Shown here one piece after another: positions 35,014 to 43,188 of a DNA stretch of 64,000 nucleotides (positions are counted from its first letter, which is position 1; each line of letters starts with the position of its first letter). Where the stretch lies: positions 153,291 through 217,290 of the forward strand of contig NZ_GG700643.1 in NCBI RefSeq assembly GCF_000159995.1, given 5' to 3'. The notes below the pieces were generated by a model, which was not told the origin of the DNA, did no database searches, and worked only from the letters and a program-made list of their open reading frames with translations. Made by a program: the position numbers and the translations under genes. The stretch comes from Alloprevotella tannerae ATCC 51259 (GTDB taxonomy: Bacteria; Bacteroidota; Bacteroidia; Bacteroidales; Bacteroidaceae).

Positions 35014-35871
35014 TTAATATGTCAGGATTTCCATCCCGTTTTCTGTCAGTAAAAACGTGTGTTCCCATTGCGCAGACGGCAATTCGTCTTCTGTTACGAC
35101 CGTCCACCCGTCCGCTTCGTCAATAAACACGTCGCGTTTGCCCATATTGATCATCGGTTCGATCGTAAAGACCATACCGGGCACAAGCAACATACCGTTT
35201 TTGTGCGTATTGTAGTGCTCTACCTCCGGATCTTCGTGAAATTCGAGTCCGACGCCGTGGCCGCACAGCTCGCGCACGACGCTGTAACCATTGCGTTTGG
35301 CGTGCTTTTCTATGGCTTTGCCGATATCGCCTACGAAACCCCAAGGCTTTACTGCCGCTGCCCCGATGTCGAGACACTCTTTGGTGACCTGTACAAGGCG
35401 TTCCTTTTCAGGCGTGGTGCGGCCGATGATGAACATACGCGAAGCATCGCTGAAAAAGCCGTCTTTGATGGTCGATACGTCTACGTTGATGATGTCGCCC
35501 TCTTCCAATACTTCGTCTTCAGATGGAATGCCGTGGCAGACTACTTCGTTGATACTCGTGCAGACGCTTTTCGGAAAGCCTTCATAATTGAGCGGCGCCG
35601 GAATAGCCCCGTGCTCGGTCGTGTAGTCGTAGACCAATTTGTCGATCTCTGCCGTCGTCATTCCTGCGCGAATCTTGCTTTCCACCAAATCCAATACGCC
35701 CGTATTGACCTCGCCTGAGCGGCGTATGCCGGCTATCTGCTCATCGTTTAAGACCAAGTGGCGGGGCGGAACGAGTGCGCCACGATTTTGGAAAGACAAT
35801 ACTTTTTTATCTAAATCAGTCATTGGCTGTCCTTTCGGTACATACCAATTCCTCCTTTTTAAGCTATGCAT
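35014..35871 (-). CDS. map: Type I methionine aminopeptidase, 285 aa
   Basis: Removes the initiator Met from new proteins. The metal ligands are visible in order: NVDVSTIKDGFFSDASRMF (two Asp), GHGVGLEFHEDPEV (His), FTIEPMI (Glu) and WEHTFLLTENG (Glu). The N-terminus KRRNWYVPKGQPMTDLDKKV, typical of the longer Bacteroidales Map as I recall it, favours ATG 35871 over the internal ATG at 35823. A still longer frame to 36168 would translate repeat element D and is rejected. Divergent from the HU-like gene. Confidence 0.95.
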   Translation of the reverse strand: MHSLKRRNWYVPKGQPMTDLDKKVLSFQNRGALVPPRHLVLNDEQIAGIRRSGEVNTGVLDLVESKIRAGMTTAEIDKLVYDYTTEHGAIPAPLNYEGFPKSVCTSINEVVCHGIPSEDEVLEEGDIINVDVSTIKDGFFSDASRMFIIGRTTPEKERLVQVTKECLDIGAAAVKPWGFVGDIGKAIEKHAKRNGYSVVRELCGHGVGLEFHEDPEVEHYNTHKNGMLLVPGMVFTIEPMINMGKRDVFIDEADGWTVVTEDELPSAQWEHTFLLTENGMEILTY

Positions 35872-36001
35872 AAATCTCTGCTTTTTATCGGCGCGAAGAT
35901 ACAAAATAATTTTCACGCTGAATCCTATATTGCATAGCCTTTGACGCCGTTTTTGCTTCTCCGGCGCCCATTTTTCTTTGCATCGAGTGGGGCACTTTAT
36001 G

Positions 36002-36081
36002 GTTTGATGGCAGCAAACCATCGTTTGGTGGGGGCAAACTATCGTTTGCTCGGGCCAAATCATCGTTTGGCGGCAGCAAAC
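36002..36081 (+). repeat. Four-unit 80-bp palindromic element, locus D
   Basis: Units start at 36002, 36023, 36044 and 36065, joined by CATC, TATC and CATC. The loops are ATGGCAG, GTGGGGG, CTCGGGC and GCGGCAG. The third unit ends CAAAT. This is the only copy between divergent genes (map and the HU-like gene); it ends 31 bp before that gene's promoter. Confidence 0.9.
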
Positions 36082-36112
36082 CATCGGAGGGCGGATCGCT
36101 GCGCGGCCCGCG

Positions 36113-36144
36113 TTTGGTCGGGTGGGGAAGATTACGTATCTTTG
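36113..36144 (+). promoter_or_regulatory. Promoter TTTG-N20-TATCTTTG for the HU-like gene
   Basis: TTTG (36113-36116) and TATCTTTG (36137-36144) are 20 bases apart; the ATG follows 32 bases later. Confidence 0.65.
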
Positions 36145-36176
36145 CGGCGATTTATTTAATACCAACAATTTAAACC

Positions 36177-36770
36177 ATGAGTATCAATTTCAGATTTTTC
36201 CGCGCTTCGGGGCGGGTAGCCAATGGTGGTTCGCATTATGTGCGACCTGTGGTTAACAATGTGCTTACTTTGAATGATTTAGCCGCGCGCGTCGAGAGTG
36301 AGACCTCGTTCAGCGTGTCAGATGTCAAAGGCTTGGTCGAGGCTTTTCAGAAGTACATCGCTGTAGAATTGTCCTTGGGGCATAGCGTGCGGATCGACGG
36401 ACTCGGCACTTTCTCTTCCGCCTTGTCGGGCAAAGTGGAATGCAGCAAAGAGGGACGTTTGCGGTTGCGCCGTCCGCGCGTTCGCACCGTCAATTTCCGA
36501 CCGGCTGTGGCTTTGATGAGGCGTTTTGGTGAAACGACCTTTCGTGCGGAAGCCGGTGCGCCTTTGACATATGCAAATCCGCAGCGCGATGAACTGCTGG
36601 AGAAACTTCGCGACTTGGGGGCGCAGCAAACGTGTTTTTTAGCTTCAGATGTTATGCGCGCAACGGGGATGAGTCGTGATCGTACCTATGCGCGCTTACG
36701 ACAATTTGTGGACGAAGGCACGCTGCTCAATGTCGGGACGCGGCGCAGAGCCGTTTATCGCCTGCCTTAA
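36177..36770 (+). CDS. HU-HIG-type DNA-binding protein with C-terminal helix-turn-helix-like domain, 197 aa
   Basis: Residues ~1-125 match the HU-related histone-like domain common in Bacteroidetes: NDLAARVESETSFSVSDVKGLVEAFQKYIAVELSLGHSVRIDGLGTFSSALSGK, followed by the basic arm RLRLRRPRVRTVNFRP. Residues ~135-197 (LLEKLRDLGAQQTCFLASDVMRATGMSRDRTYARLRQFVDEGTLLNVGTRRRAVYRL) look like a winged helix. The pair suggests a chromosomal architecture or regulatory protein with some sequence choice. Next to repeat element D, but no link is shown. Function is unknown for the family. Confidence 0.82.
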   Translation: MSINFRFFRASGRVANGGSHYVRPVVNNVLTLNDLAARVESETSFSVSDVKGLVEAFQKYIAVELSLGHSVRIDGLGTFSSALSGKVECSKEGRLRLRRPRVRTVNFRPAVALMRRFGETTFRAEAGAPLTYANPQRDELLEKLRDLGAQQTCFLASDVMRATGMSRDRTYARLRQFVDEGTLLNVGTRRRAVYRLP

Positions 36771-37163
36771 GCAGAATCGCGCCTTGAAAAGTCGCGCGTT
36801 CGGATAGCAGATGCAGCTCTTTTCCCCTCGTAAATCCTTGCCGCTACGGCAAAAAAGAGAGGGGCGCGAGTGGTGGCGCAGGTTAGAAAAACCGTTTGGG
36901 AGATTATAAAACACCGTTGTCGTTTTGTAATTCTCTCAAACGGTGTTAATTTTGTACGCTCTAAGCCTTTCACAGGCAGGAGATAGCGCGGCCCGAATCG
37001 CTGCCGGTCTTCCTCGTTCCGCTCCGCCACATCGACTCGGTTAAAGCCGTAGTAGATGCTTACACTTTCGGTTGATGCATGCGGCTGCTACGTGAGAGGA
37101 TTTCGGTAGCAAAGCGGCCACTACTCAAATAAAGAAAACAACGCACAATACAATAGATTTCGC
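36771..37163. other. 393-bp spacer with promoter, nested inverted repeats and ~200-base leader
   Basis: CCGTTTGGGAGA (about 36894-36905) and TCTCTCAAACGG (about 36932-36943), and the shorter ACACCGTT / AACGGTGT, can form alternative hairpins. They overlap the promoter at 36924-36954. The ~200 bases after the promoter hold no gene that I can see. Confidence 0.5.
36924..36954 (+). promoter_or_regulatory. Promoter TTTG-N19-TAATTTTG for the glycosyltransferase run
   Basis: TTTG (36924-36927) and TAATTTTG (36947-36954), 19 bases apart, fit the -33/-7 consensus. The inverted repeat around 36894-36943 covers the -33 region, so it may be an operator. Confidence 0.6.
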
Positions 37164-38117
37164 ATGGATATTTCGGTAATTATTCCGCTGTATAACGAAG
37201 CAGAGAGCCTGCCGGACCTTTACGCCTGGATCAAACGCGTGATGAGCGCAAACGATTTTACGCACGAGATTATTTTTATCAATGACGGGAGCACGGACAA
37301 TTCGTGGGACGTCATCGAAGGCTTGGCGCGCGAAGATCAGCAGGTACACGCCATCAAATTTCGCCGTAACTATGGTAAGTCGCCTGCACTCTTTTGCGGC
37401 TTTCGCAAGGCCCAAGGCGATGTGGTTGTGACGATGGATGCCGACTTGCAGGATTCGCCCGATGAAATACCGGAACTCTATCGTATGATCACGGAGGAGG
37501 GCTACGATTTAGTCTCGGGTTATAAGCAAAAACGCTACGATCCGCTTTCCAAAACCTTACCTACCAAACTTTTTAATGCGACGGCGCGCAAGGTTAGTGG
37601 GATCAAGAATTTGCACGACTTTAATTGCGGATTAAAAGCTTATCGCTTGGAGGTCGTAAAAAACATTGAAGTATACGGTGAAATGCACCGTTATATCCCT
37701 TATCTGGCAAAGAATGCGGGTTTTGATAAAATTGGCGAGAAGGTCGTGCAACACCAAGCCCGCAAATATGGCAAGACGAAGTTTGGCGGTTGGAATCGCT
37801 TCTTCAATGGCTATTTAGACTTGCTTTCGCTTTGGTTCCTAAATAGTTTTGGCTTGCAACCGATGCACGTATTCGGCTTCTTGGGCAGCTTGATGTTTAT
37901 TATCGGCCTCATCGCGATAGTCATTGTCGGCGCTATTAAGTTGATCGCTATTTTCCAATACCGACCTGCGCCATTGGTGACGGACTCGCCTTACTTCTAC
38001 ATCTCGTTGACGATGATGATACTCGGCACGCAATTGTTCTTGGCCGGCTTTTTGGGCGAACTGATTTCGCGCAACTCGTCAAGACGTAATGATTACCAGA
38101 TAGCAAAGGAGTTGTAA
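37164..38117 (+). CDS. GT2-family glycosyltransferase (DPM1/GtrB-like) with two C-terminal membrane helices, 317 aa
   Basis: The GT-A domain shows ISVIIPLYNEAESLPDLYAWI, EIIFINDGSTDNSW, FRRNYGKSPALFCGF and the metal motif MDADLQDSPDEIP. Two helices near the end (about 233-260 and 277-300) resemble the undecaprenyl-phosphate glucosyltransferases (GtrB) and related polyprenyl-phosphate sugar transferases. It probably loads a sugar onto a lipid carrier at the inner membrane for surface glycans. The stop overlaps the next start by one base. Sugar and acceptor are not known. Confidence 0.88.
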   Translation: MDISVIIPLYNEAESLPDLYAWIKRVMSANDFTHEIIFINDGSTDNSWDVIEGLAREDQQVHAIKFRRNYGKSPALFCGFRKAQGDVVVTMDADLQDSPDEIPELYRMITEEGYDLVSGYKQKRYDPLSKTLPTKLFNATARKVSGIKNLHDFNCGLKAYRLEVVKNIEVYGEMHRYIPYLAKNAGFDKIGEKVVQHQARKYGKTKFGGWNRFFNGYLDLLSLWFLNSFGLQPMHVFGFLGSLMFIIGLIAIVIVGAIKLIAIFQYRPAPLVTDSPYFYISLTMMILGTQLFLAGFLGELISRNSSRRNDYQIAKEL

Positions 38118-38620
38118 TGAAAAAATGGTGCTTCATCGTCTGTGCAAGTTTGGTCCTGCTGGTTAGTTGCTCGAGTATAGATTGCCCGCTTAACAACGTG
38201 GTGGGGTTGAAAGCCGGCTTGCGCTCTGCGGCGACCGGTGCGAGTTATACGCTGCAAGACACGCTGACCATTACTGCGGCCGGAACGGATTCCGTTTTGC
38301 TGAATCGGGCTACAGGCATTGCGAGTTTGGGACTGCCGCTGAAGTACTTCGGCACGACAGACACCTTGCGCTTGCGCTTTAGCGATGCGCAGGGACGCGT
38401 AGCCACCGACACATTATATATAAGCCACGACAATATCCCCCATTTTGAGAATCAGGATTGCCCCGTCTTGATGTTCCATAAATTAGGCAAGATACGCTGG
38501 ACGAGTCACGACTTGTCGCAGATGCCTGTTACGATCGACAACGTGGTTGTCGTGCGCCCCTTAGTAGATTATCAGAATGCAGAGAACATACGTATTTATT
38601 TGCGCACTGCTACTCAGTAG
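38117..38620 (+). CDS. DUF6452-family lipoprotein, 167 aa
   Basis: A lipobox (LVSC, about residues 15-18) marks it as an envelope lipoprotein. SIDCPLNNVVGLKAGL at the start of the mature part and DTLYISHDNIPHFENQDCPVLMFHKL near residue 120 are family features. The mature domain looks all-beta. The 3' end overlaps the next gene by 44 bp in another frame; this pair order is common in Bacteroidales as I remember it. Function unknown; coupling with the next gene, a probable outer-membrane barrel, suggests they form a complex. Confidence 0.75.
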   Translation: MKKWCFIVCASLVLLVSCSSIDCPLNNVVGLKAGLRSAATGASYTLQDTLTITAAGTDSVLLNRATGIASLGLPLKYFGTTDTLRLRFSDAQGRVATDTLYISHDNIPHFENQDCPVLMFHKLGKIRWTSHDLSQMPVTIDNVVVVRPLVDYQNAENIRIYLRTATQ

Positions 38621-39371
38621 TTTTGCGGCCTTTTCTACCTTGGCGCAAGTGGTCAAAGCGGATTCAGTAGCCGCTGCTGCAGATAGTATCCGACAACAAA
38701 AGCCTTCGGTAGTTCAGACGAAGAAAAAGTTGCCGCAAAAGTCGCCACGCATTACCCAATATCCATCGCGCGAGGCTGCAGCAAAAGCCTTAGAGGAAAA
38801 AATACCCCTGTTTGCAGGGGTGAGTGTGGGCTATGATTTGTGCGGAACGGTAATGGCACTCGCCACAAGCTATGGTCAATATGAGGGATCAGTGCGTGTG
38901 AGCCTCAAAAATAAGTACTTTCCCATCGTAGAATTGGGCTTAGGACTTAGCGATTACACGCATGAGGATACGCACATACACTATAAGACGAGTGCACCTT
39001 ATGCTCGTATTGGTTTAGACTATAATTTTCTGCGTAATCGGCGCTCCGGTAACCGCCTATTGGGAGGTATACGCTTGGCATATACGAACTACAAGTTTGA
39101 TTTAACAGCGCCGAGTCTTACCGATCCGGTCTATCATACGACGAGACCTTTTACTTATCAAGGACAAAATGCCTCGCTCTTTTGGGGAGAATTAGTCGGC
39201 GGATTGCAAACCAATATCTTCAAGTTTTTGCGCTTGGGTTGGAGCGTTCGCTTGCGTATCCCGCTTTTTGAAAAATCGCCGGCTGTGGGCAAATCCGCTT
39301 ATATTCCCGGCTTTGGAAAGGGAAGCGAGACGCTCTTTGGGGGGACATTTAATATTATATTCGATATATAA
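38577..39371 (+). CDS. DUF6048-family probable outer-membrane beta-barrel, 264 aa
   Basis: A signal peptide (VFICALLLSSFAAFSTLAQ) precedes a charged linker, and from about residue 85 alternating polar/hydrophobic strands (GVSVGYDLCGTVM, EGSVRVSLKNKYFPIVELGLGLSDY, YARIGLDYNFL) look like an outer-membrane barrel ending in the aromatic FNIIFDI. It overlaps DUF6452 by 44 bp and shares one base (TAATG) with mntP. Role unknown. Confidence 0.75.
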   Translation: MQRTYVFICALLLSSFAAFSTLAQVVKADSVAAAADSIRQQKPSVVQTKKKLPQKSPRITQYPSREAAAKALEEKIPLFAGVSVGYDLCGTVMALATSYGQYEGSVRVSLKNKYFPIVELGLGLSDYTHEDTHIHYKTSAPYARIGLDYNFLRNRRSGNRLLGGIRLAYTNYKFDLTAPSLTDPVYHTTRPFTYQGQNASLFWGELVGGLQTNIFKFLRLGWSVRLRIPLFEKSPAVGKSAYIPGFGKGSETLFGGTFNIIFDI

Positions 39372-39928
39372 TGAGCTATTTTGACGCCTTGCTCTTGGGT
39401 ATTGCGCTGGCGATGGACTGCTTTACGGTCAGCATCACGTGTGGTATTATCGAGCGGCGTTTAGGCTTGCAGGTTTTGGTGATGTCTTTGGCTTTCGGTA
39501 TTTTCCAATCGGGCATGACGCTCATTGGATGGGGAGCCGGCGACTTAATTAGTCCTGTCGTGTTGGCGTATAATCAATGGGTGGCTTGCGGATTGCTCGT
39601 ATTACTTGGCGTAAAAATGATTTGGGAAGGTTTTTGCCATAAAGAGGAAGATGCGCACTTTAATCCGTCAAAAGGTATTACGATCTTGATGATGGCACTT
39701 GCGACAAGTATCGACGCTTTAGCGGTGGGCTTTTCCTTTATTGGTACGACGCAGCGAGACTGCACATCACTCTATGTGGCGGTGGGGATTATCGGACTCA
39801 CATCGTTGTTGGCGGCGTGGGTAGGTAAGTATATTGGAGTCGTAATAGGCCGCCGATTTTGTTTGCCAATGGAGCCATTGGGCGGCATCATTCTTGTTAT
39901 TATCGGAATTAAACCCCTTTTAGTATAG
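39371..39928 (+). CDS. mntP: Manganese efflux pump MntP family, 185 aa
   Basis: Six transmembrane helices arranged as two inverted triplets. FDALLLGIALAMDCFTVSITCG and the repeat-half motif MALATSIDALAVGFSF carry the paired Asp residues expected to bind the metal. Length matches the family. In well-studied relatives it exports Mn2+. It is translationally linked to the DUF6048 gene and followed after 6 bp by apbE. No Mn riboswitch is seen, so regulation probably follows the operon. Confidence 0.9.
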   Translation: MSYFDALLLGIALAMDCFTVSITCGIIERRLGLQVLVMSLAFGIFQSGMTLIGWGAGDLISPVVLAYNQWVACGLLVLLGVKMIWEGFCHKEEDAHFNPSKGITILMMALATSIDALAVGFSFIGTTQRDCTSLYVAVGIIGLTSLLAAWVGKYIGVVIGRRFCLPMEPLGGIILVIIGIKPLLV

Positions 39929-39934
39929 ACTGTT

Positions 39935-40993
39935 ATGGAAAAACATACAACTAAAGATAGTATAACTCGCCGCCCGCAGAGACGCGGATGGCGAACCGTT
40001 TTGAGTGTTTTGTTTTTAGCCTTCCTTATTGCGGGAACTTACTTTATTTTGCGCAGGTCGGCCTCTTACGTGATGCAGGAGGATTCGGGCTCTATCTTTG
40101 GTACAACTTACTCTATTAAATATAGGTACGACAAGGATCTGAATAAGGAGATCCTGGCTGAACTGAATAAGGTTGACGCTTCGCTCTCAATGTTTAATCA
40201 GCAGTCGACGCTTGCTAAGATCAATAGAAATGAGACCACGCAAACGGATGATCTGTTGCGGGAGGTCTTTATCCAAGGGCAGCAGATTTCGAAAGCTACT
40301 AACGGCGCGTTTGATATGACTGTCGGCCCGCTTGTTAATGCTTGGGGCTTTGGTTTTAAGCAGGGCATTGATGTTACCGATAAACAGTTGGATAGTTTGC
40401 GCGCTTTTGTCGGTTATGAGAAAGTCAAACTTGTTGGCGATCGCTTGCAAAAGACTGACTCGCGCTTGATGCTTGACGCCGGCGCAATAGCGAAGGGCTA
40501 TGGCGTAGACCGCGTGGCGCGCTATTTGGAAAGCAAGGGCATTAGAGACTATATGGTTGAAATAGGCGGAGAAATTCGTGTGAAAGGGAAGAATGCCAAA
40601 ACGGAATCTTGGACGATAGGCATTCAGCGGCCGCAAGATGGGGCTGTAGAAGATGGAAGCAATTTGCAAACTGTATTGAGATTGAACGATGTTTCTTTGG
40701 CTACGAGCGGAAATTATATGAATTTTTACTATAAGAATGGCCGCAAGTATGCACATACAATAGACCCGCGTACTGGAAAACCTGTTCAGCATAGTCTTCT
40801 TTCGGCTTCTGTTTTAGCTTCTGATTGCGCTATGGCTGATGCTTACGCCACAAGTTTTATGGTTATGGGCTTAGAGCAGGCTAAAAAGCTTTTGGAGAAA
40901 CAGCCACGGCTGAAGGCTTACTTTATATACGAAGATCAGGGTGAGATGAAGGTGTGGTATTCTCCGGAACTTGAGCGATTGATTGTGAAATAA
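39935..40993 (+). CDS. apbE: FAD:protein FMN transferase (ApbE), 352 aa
   Basis: Attaches FMN covalently to Thr/Ser of partners such as RnfG/NqrC in the periplasm. A single N-terminal membrane helix (about 24-41) anchors it. Conserved parts: DSGSIFGTTYSIKY, GAFDMTVGPLVNAWGFG, LMLDAGAIAKGYGVDRV, GGEIRVKGKN, SLATSGNYMNFY, HTIDPRTGKPV and the metal-site SDCAMADAYATSFMVMG. Its targets (nqr/rnf) are not in the window. Four bases separate it from the regulator gene. Confidence 0.94.
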   Translation: MEKHTTKDSITRRPQRRGWRTVLSVLFLAFLIAGTYFILRRSASYVMQEDSGSIFGTTYSIKYRYDKDLNKEILAELNKVDASLSMFNQQSTLAKINRNETTQTDDLLREVFIQGQQISKATNGAFDMTVGPLVNAWGFGFKQGIDVTDKQLDSLRAFVGYEKVKLVGDRLQKTDSRLMLDAGAIAKGYGVDRVARYLESKGIRDYMVEIGGEIRVKGKNAKTESWTIGIQRPQDGAVEDGSNLQTVLRLNDVSLATSGNYMNFYYKNGRKYAHTIDPRTGKPVQHSLLSASVLASDCAMADAYATSFMVMGLEQAKKLLEKQPRLKAYFIYEDQGEMKVWYSPELERLIVK

Positions 40994-40996
40994 GAG

Positions 40997-41680
40997 ATGG
41001 AAACGAGTATTTTTGACGAATTATTGCTGCTTCCTTTCTTTCAAGGAATGTCTAAGGAGCAGTTACTTTCCGTCGCGGAGAGCTTTCGGCTTGATTTTCG
41101 GACGCTGAATAGTAAAACTCCTATTGTGCGGCAAGATGAACTTTGTCAAAGTCTCGTGTTTATTATCAAAGGAGAGGTAAAAATTGAGCGCCATAGCGAT
41201 GATCATACTTACCGTCTCTGCGAATGGGACTCTCGTCCTGATGTTGTACAGCCTTCTTTTCTTTTCGGCTTATCTACGCGCTATAGTCATAGCTATACAG
41301 CAAGTGATTGCGTGCACTTATTAGAGATAAAAAAGGACGATATTCGCACTATCCTTTCAACATATCCCACTTTTCGGCAGAACTTTCTCAATTTCGTTAG
41401 TTGGAAGAACCAACAAGCCGATCGTGCGCTTTGGAAACCAATGCCGACGGACTTACATGAACGCTTTGTTAAGTTCGTACAACAACGCTGCTTACGTCCT
41501 GCCGGCCGTAAAGACCTCTATATCAAGATGACGCAATTAGGAAAAGAATTAGGGGCGACCCGCCTTAACACTTCTCGGATGCTGCACGATTGGGCAGAAC
41601 GTCAATGCTTATCCTTTGAGCGTGGACATATTATTATTCCTGCTTTTGAACAGCTGATAGCAGCTCCTTGGGAGCCTTAA
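40997..41680 (+). CDS. Crp/Fnr-family transcription regulator, 227 aa
   Basis: The N-terminal cyclic-nucleotide-binding-like barrel (about 5-120: PFFQGMSKEQLLSVAESF, SLVFIIKGEVKIER) lacks the classical cAMP phosphate-binding cassette and Fnr-type Cys cluster, so the ligand is unknown. The C-terminal segment (about 150-215, KMTQLGKELGATRLNTSRMLHDWAERQ) is the winged-helix DNA-binding part. It follows apbE after 3 bp, so it may report on redox or flavin status; that is inference. Its last 47 bases overlap the convergent HAD gene. Confidence 0.85.
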   Translation: METSIFDELLLLPFFQGMSKEQLLSVAESFRLDFRTLNSKTPIVRQDELCQSLVFIIKGEVKIERHSDDHTYRLCEWDSRPDVVQPSFLFGLSTRYSHSYTASDCVHLLEIKKDDIRTILSTYPTFRQNFLNFVSWKNQQADRALWKPMPTDLHERFVKFVQQRCLRPAGRKDLYIKMTQLGKELGATRLNTSRMLHDWAERQCLSFERGHIIIPAFEQLIAAPWEP

Positions 41681-42290
41681 TGAGACGAGTCGCGCCATTC
41701 TCGCGTAAGAATTGTTCATCTCGGAATCCCCATAGGCAAGCAACGCATGGTATTCCTGCGTTTTTAGCTGTGGCAATATCTACTTCAGAATCGCCCACAT
41801 AGATACTTTCTTCGATATTACTGCCCAATTGTTTGATTGCTTGTAAGACTGCATCCGGATTAGGCTTGCGGCGAACGTCTTTACTCTCACCTACAGCAAT
41901 GTTAATCCACGGCGAGAAGAAGCGAGCGGCCAATTGCTTCACAGCTTCATCCCCTTTATTTGAGACGATAGCCATTTTATATCCATTATCCCGAAGCGCA
42001 TCGAGCATTTCAGCGATGCCATCATAAGGCTTAGTTTCGTCTTGACAATGTATTTGATAATATGCACGGAAATTGTCGAGTACTTGTTCCGTTATTAAAG
42101 AAGTCGTATGTGGAGGTACAGCGTGCGCAATCAAGTAATGGTAGCCATTGCCCAAAAAGCTACGCACTTCATCTTTTGTTCGGCTTGGAAGATTTTGTTT
42201 GCAAAGCGCATAGTTTACACAAATGAATATATCTTCCAAGCTATCCAACAACGTGCCGTCTAAATCAAAAACTATCGTATTCTTTTTCAT
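41634..42290 (-). CDS. HAD-family phosphatase (phosphoglycolate phosphatase-like), 218 aa
   Basis: HAD motif I VFDLDGTLLDS (nucleophile Asp9 and general-acid Asp11), motif II IVSNKG, motif III KPNPDAV and motif IV VGDSEVDIATAKNAGI are all present, with an alpha-helical C1 cap (about 18-80). The cap type and sequence fit Gph/PpaX-like enzymes; the true substrate may be another sugar phosphate. The 3' end overlaps the regulator gene on the other strand by 47 bp, an unusually long convergent overlap. Confidence 0.88.
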   Translation of the reverse strand: MKKNTIVFDLDGTLLDSLEDIFICVNYALCKQNLPSRTKDEVRSFLGNGYHYLIAHAVPPHTTSLITEQVLDNFRAYYQIHCQDETKPYDGIAEMLDALRDNGYKMAIVSNKGDEAVKQLAARFFSPWINIAVGESKDVRRKPNPDAVLQAIKQLGSNIEESIYVGDSEVDIATAKNAGIPCVACLWGFRDEQFLRENGATRLIKAPKELLSAVQKQE

Positions 42291-42368
42291 CTTTCTTCTT
42301 TAGAAACGTCTGGCCTCAGGCCTGCAAAATTTGCGCTTATGATTGTCATAAAGCGCTACTACATAAAA

Positions 42369-42401
42369 AATCGCTTTACCGAGATACCCGGAAATGCGAT
42401 T
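42369..42401 (-). terminator. Terminator of the PqqD/S26B/HPr-kinase-like cluster
   Basis: AATCGC / GCGATT ends with an inner CCG / CGG stem (42369-42401), followed on the minus strand by TTTTTATG. It closes the cluster before the HAD gene. Confidence 0.75.
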
Positions 42402-42431
42402 GATAAAGGCTTATAAGACGCGAAAGTCAAC

Positions 42432-42701
42432 TCAATCCTCGATCAAGTTTAGTTCACGGAGCGTCTTAATAAAGTTTTTTATATCCTTAGTTGCCGTTGC
42501 CTCGTCTACTTCGTATGTTTTGCAGAGCAGTGTAACCAGATCCGCTTCGGTAAACGACTTGTCCACGATCTGTTGCCATAGATACGCACTGCTTTCGTTC
42601 AGGGCAATTATTTTATTGAAGTCTATATTTTCCAAGCCCTGTGCAATGATCACTTTTTGATTACAGATATCTCGTAATTCGAAGTTCGATTTAATTCTCA
42701 T
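42432..42701 (-). CDS. PqqD-like (RRE-fold) small protein, 89 aa
   Basis: Length, the start MRIKSNFELRDICNQKVIIAQGLENIDFNKIIALNESSAYLWQQI and the helical end (ADLVTLLCKTYEVDEATATKDIKNFIKTLRELNLIED) match the PqqD superfamily. These winged-helix-like proteins bind leader peptides of ribosomally made peptides (RiPPs) in known systems. The start at 42701 lies 4 bp inside the S26-type gene and gives the family N-terminus. Here it ends a three-gene cluster with an S26B-type peptidase and an HPr-kinase-like protein; no precursor peptide was found nearby. Confidence 0.82.
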   Translation of the reverse strand: MRIKSNFELRDICNQKVIIAQGLENIDFNKIIALNESSAYLWQQIVDKSFTEADLVTLLCKTYEVDEATATKDIKNFIKTLRELNLIED

Positions 42702-43186
42702 TTGTCGTATTTGTTTATTTGAGGTGGAAAGATTTTCAGCCAAATGTTACGATGGGCGTAGAGTAAGTACCTACGCAGAGGCGTAAGAAGAAGCCATATT
42801 TTAGAATAGTAGCGCCATTTTCTGCCGCTTGCAAGGTCTGGTGTCTTTCTGCCCTTACGATAAAATTCCGTAACAATGCCTACGACGTCTTTGCGTATGC
42901 AAGATTCCGTATAATTTATGTTTCCATCACCTTGCAGCGTGATTTGATCACCTTGCAGGCGGACAACGCGATGCAAAACGTAGTGTTTCGGAGCAACTTC
43001 AGCTAAAATAGCGTCTCCGACCTCCGGCGCTTTTGATAAGGGGGCCAAGGTTACTACATCACGCTGGTCTTCGAGAAACGGTCGCATACTGATTCCCCGC
43101 ACACGGAAGCGTACCGTATGGCCTTCATCCAGCAGTTGCTTAAACTGCGGAATGAGTATTTCATTGGGGATCGTAATAGATTGCAC
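42698..43186 (-). CDS. S24/S26-type signal-peptidase-like protein (S26B, Ser-His), 162 aa
   Basis: FRVRGISMRPFL has the catalytic Ser of the S-M-x-P box (about residue 33), and HYVLHRVV (about 68-75) has His in place of the Lys of bacterial signal peptidase I, as in the SipW/ER (S26B) type. QGDGN is the later conserved box. There is no N-terminal membrane anchor; the C-terminal part (WLLLTPLRRYLLYAHRNIWLKIF) could touch the membrane. It would cut an exported or membrane-linked peptide; the substrate is unknown. It lies 2 bp after the kinase-like gene and overlaps the PqqD-like gene by 4 bp. Confidence 0.82.
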   Translation of the reverse strand: MQSITIPNEILIPQFKQLLDEGHTVRFRVRGISMRPFLEDQRDVVTLAPLSKAPEVGDAILAEVAPKHYVLHRVVRLQGDQITLQGDGNINYTESCIRKDVVGIVTEFYRKGRKTPDLASGRKWRYYSKIWLLLTPLRRYLLYAHRNIWLKIFPPQINKYDK

Positions 43187-43188
43187 GC

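Noticed and set aside
35824-36168. N-terminal extension of map to 36168
   Set aside because: It would translate repeat element D. The family N-terminus is reached at 35871.
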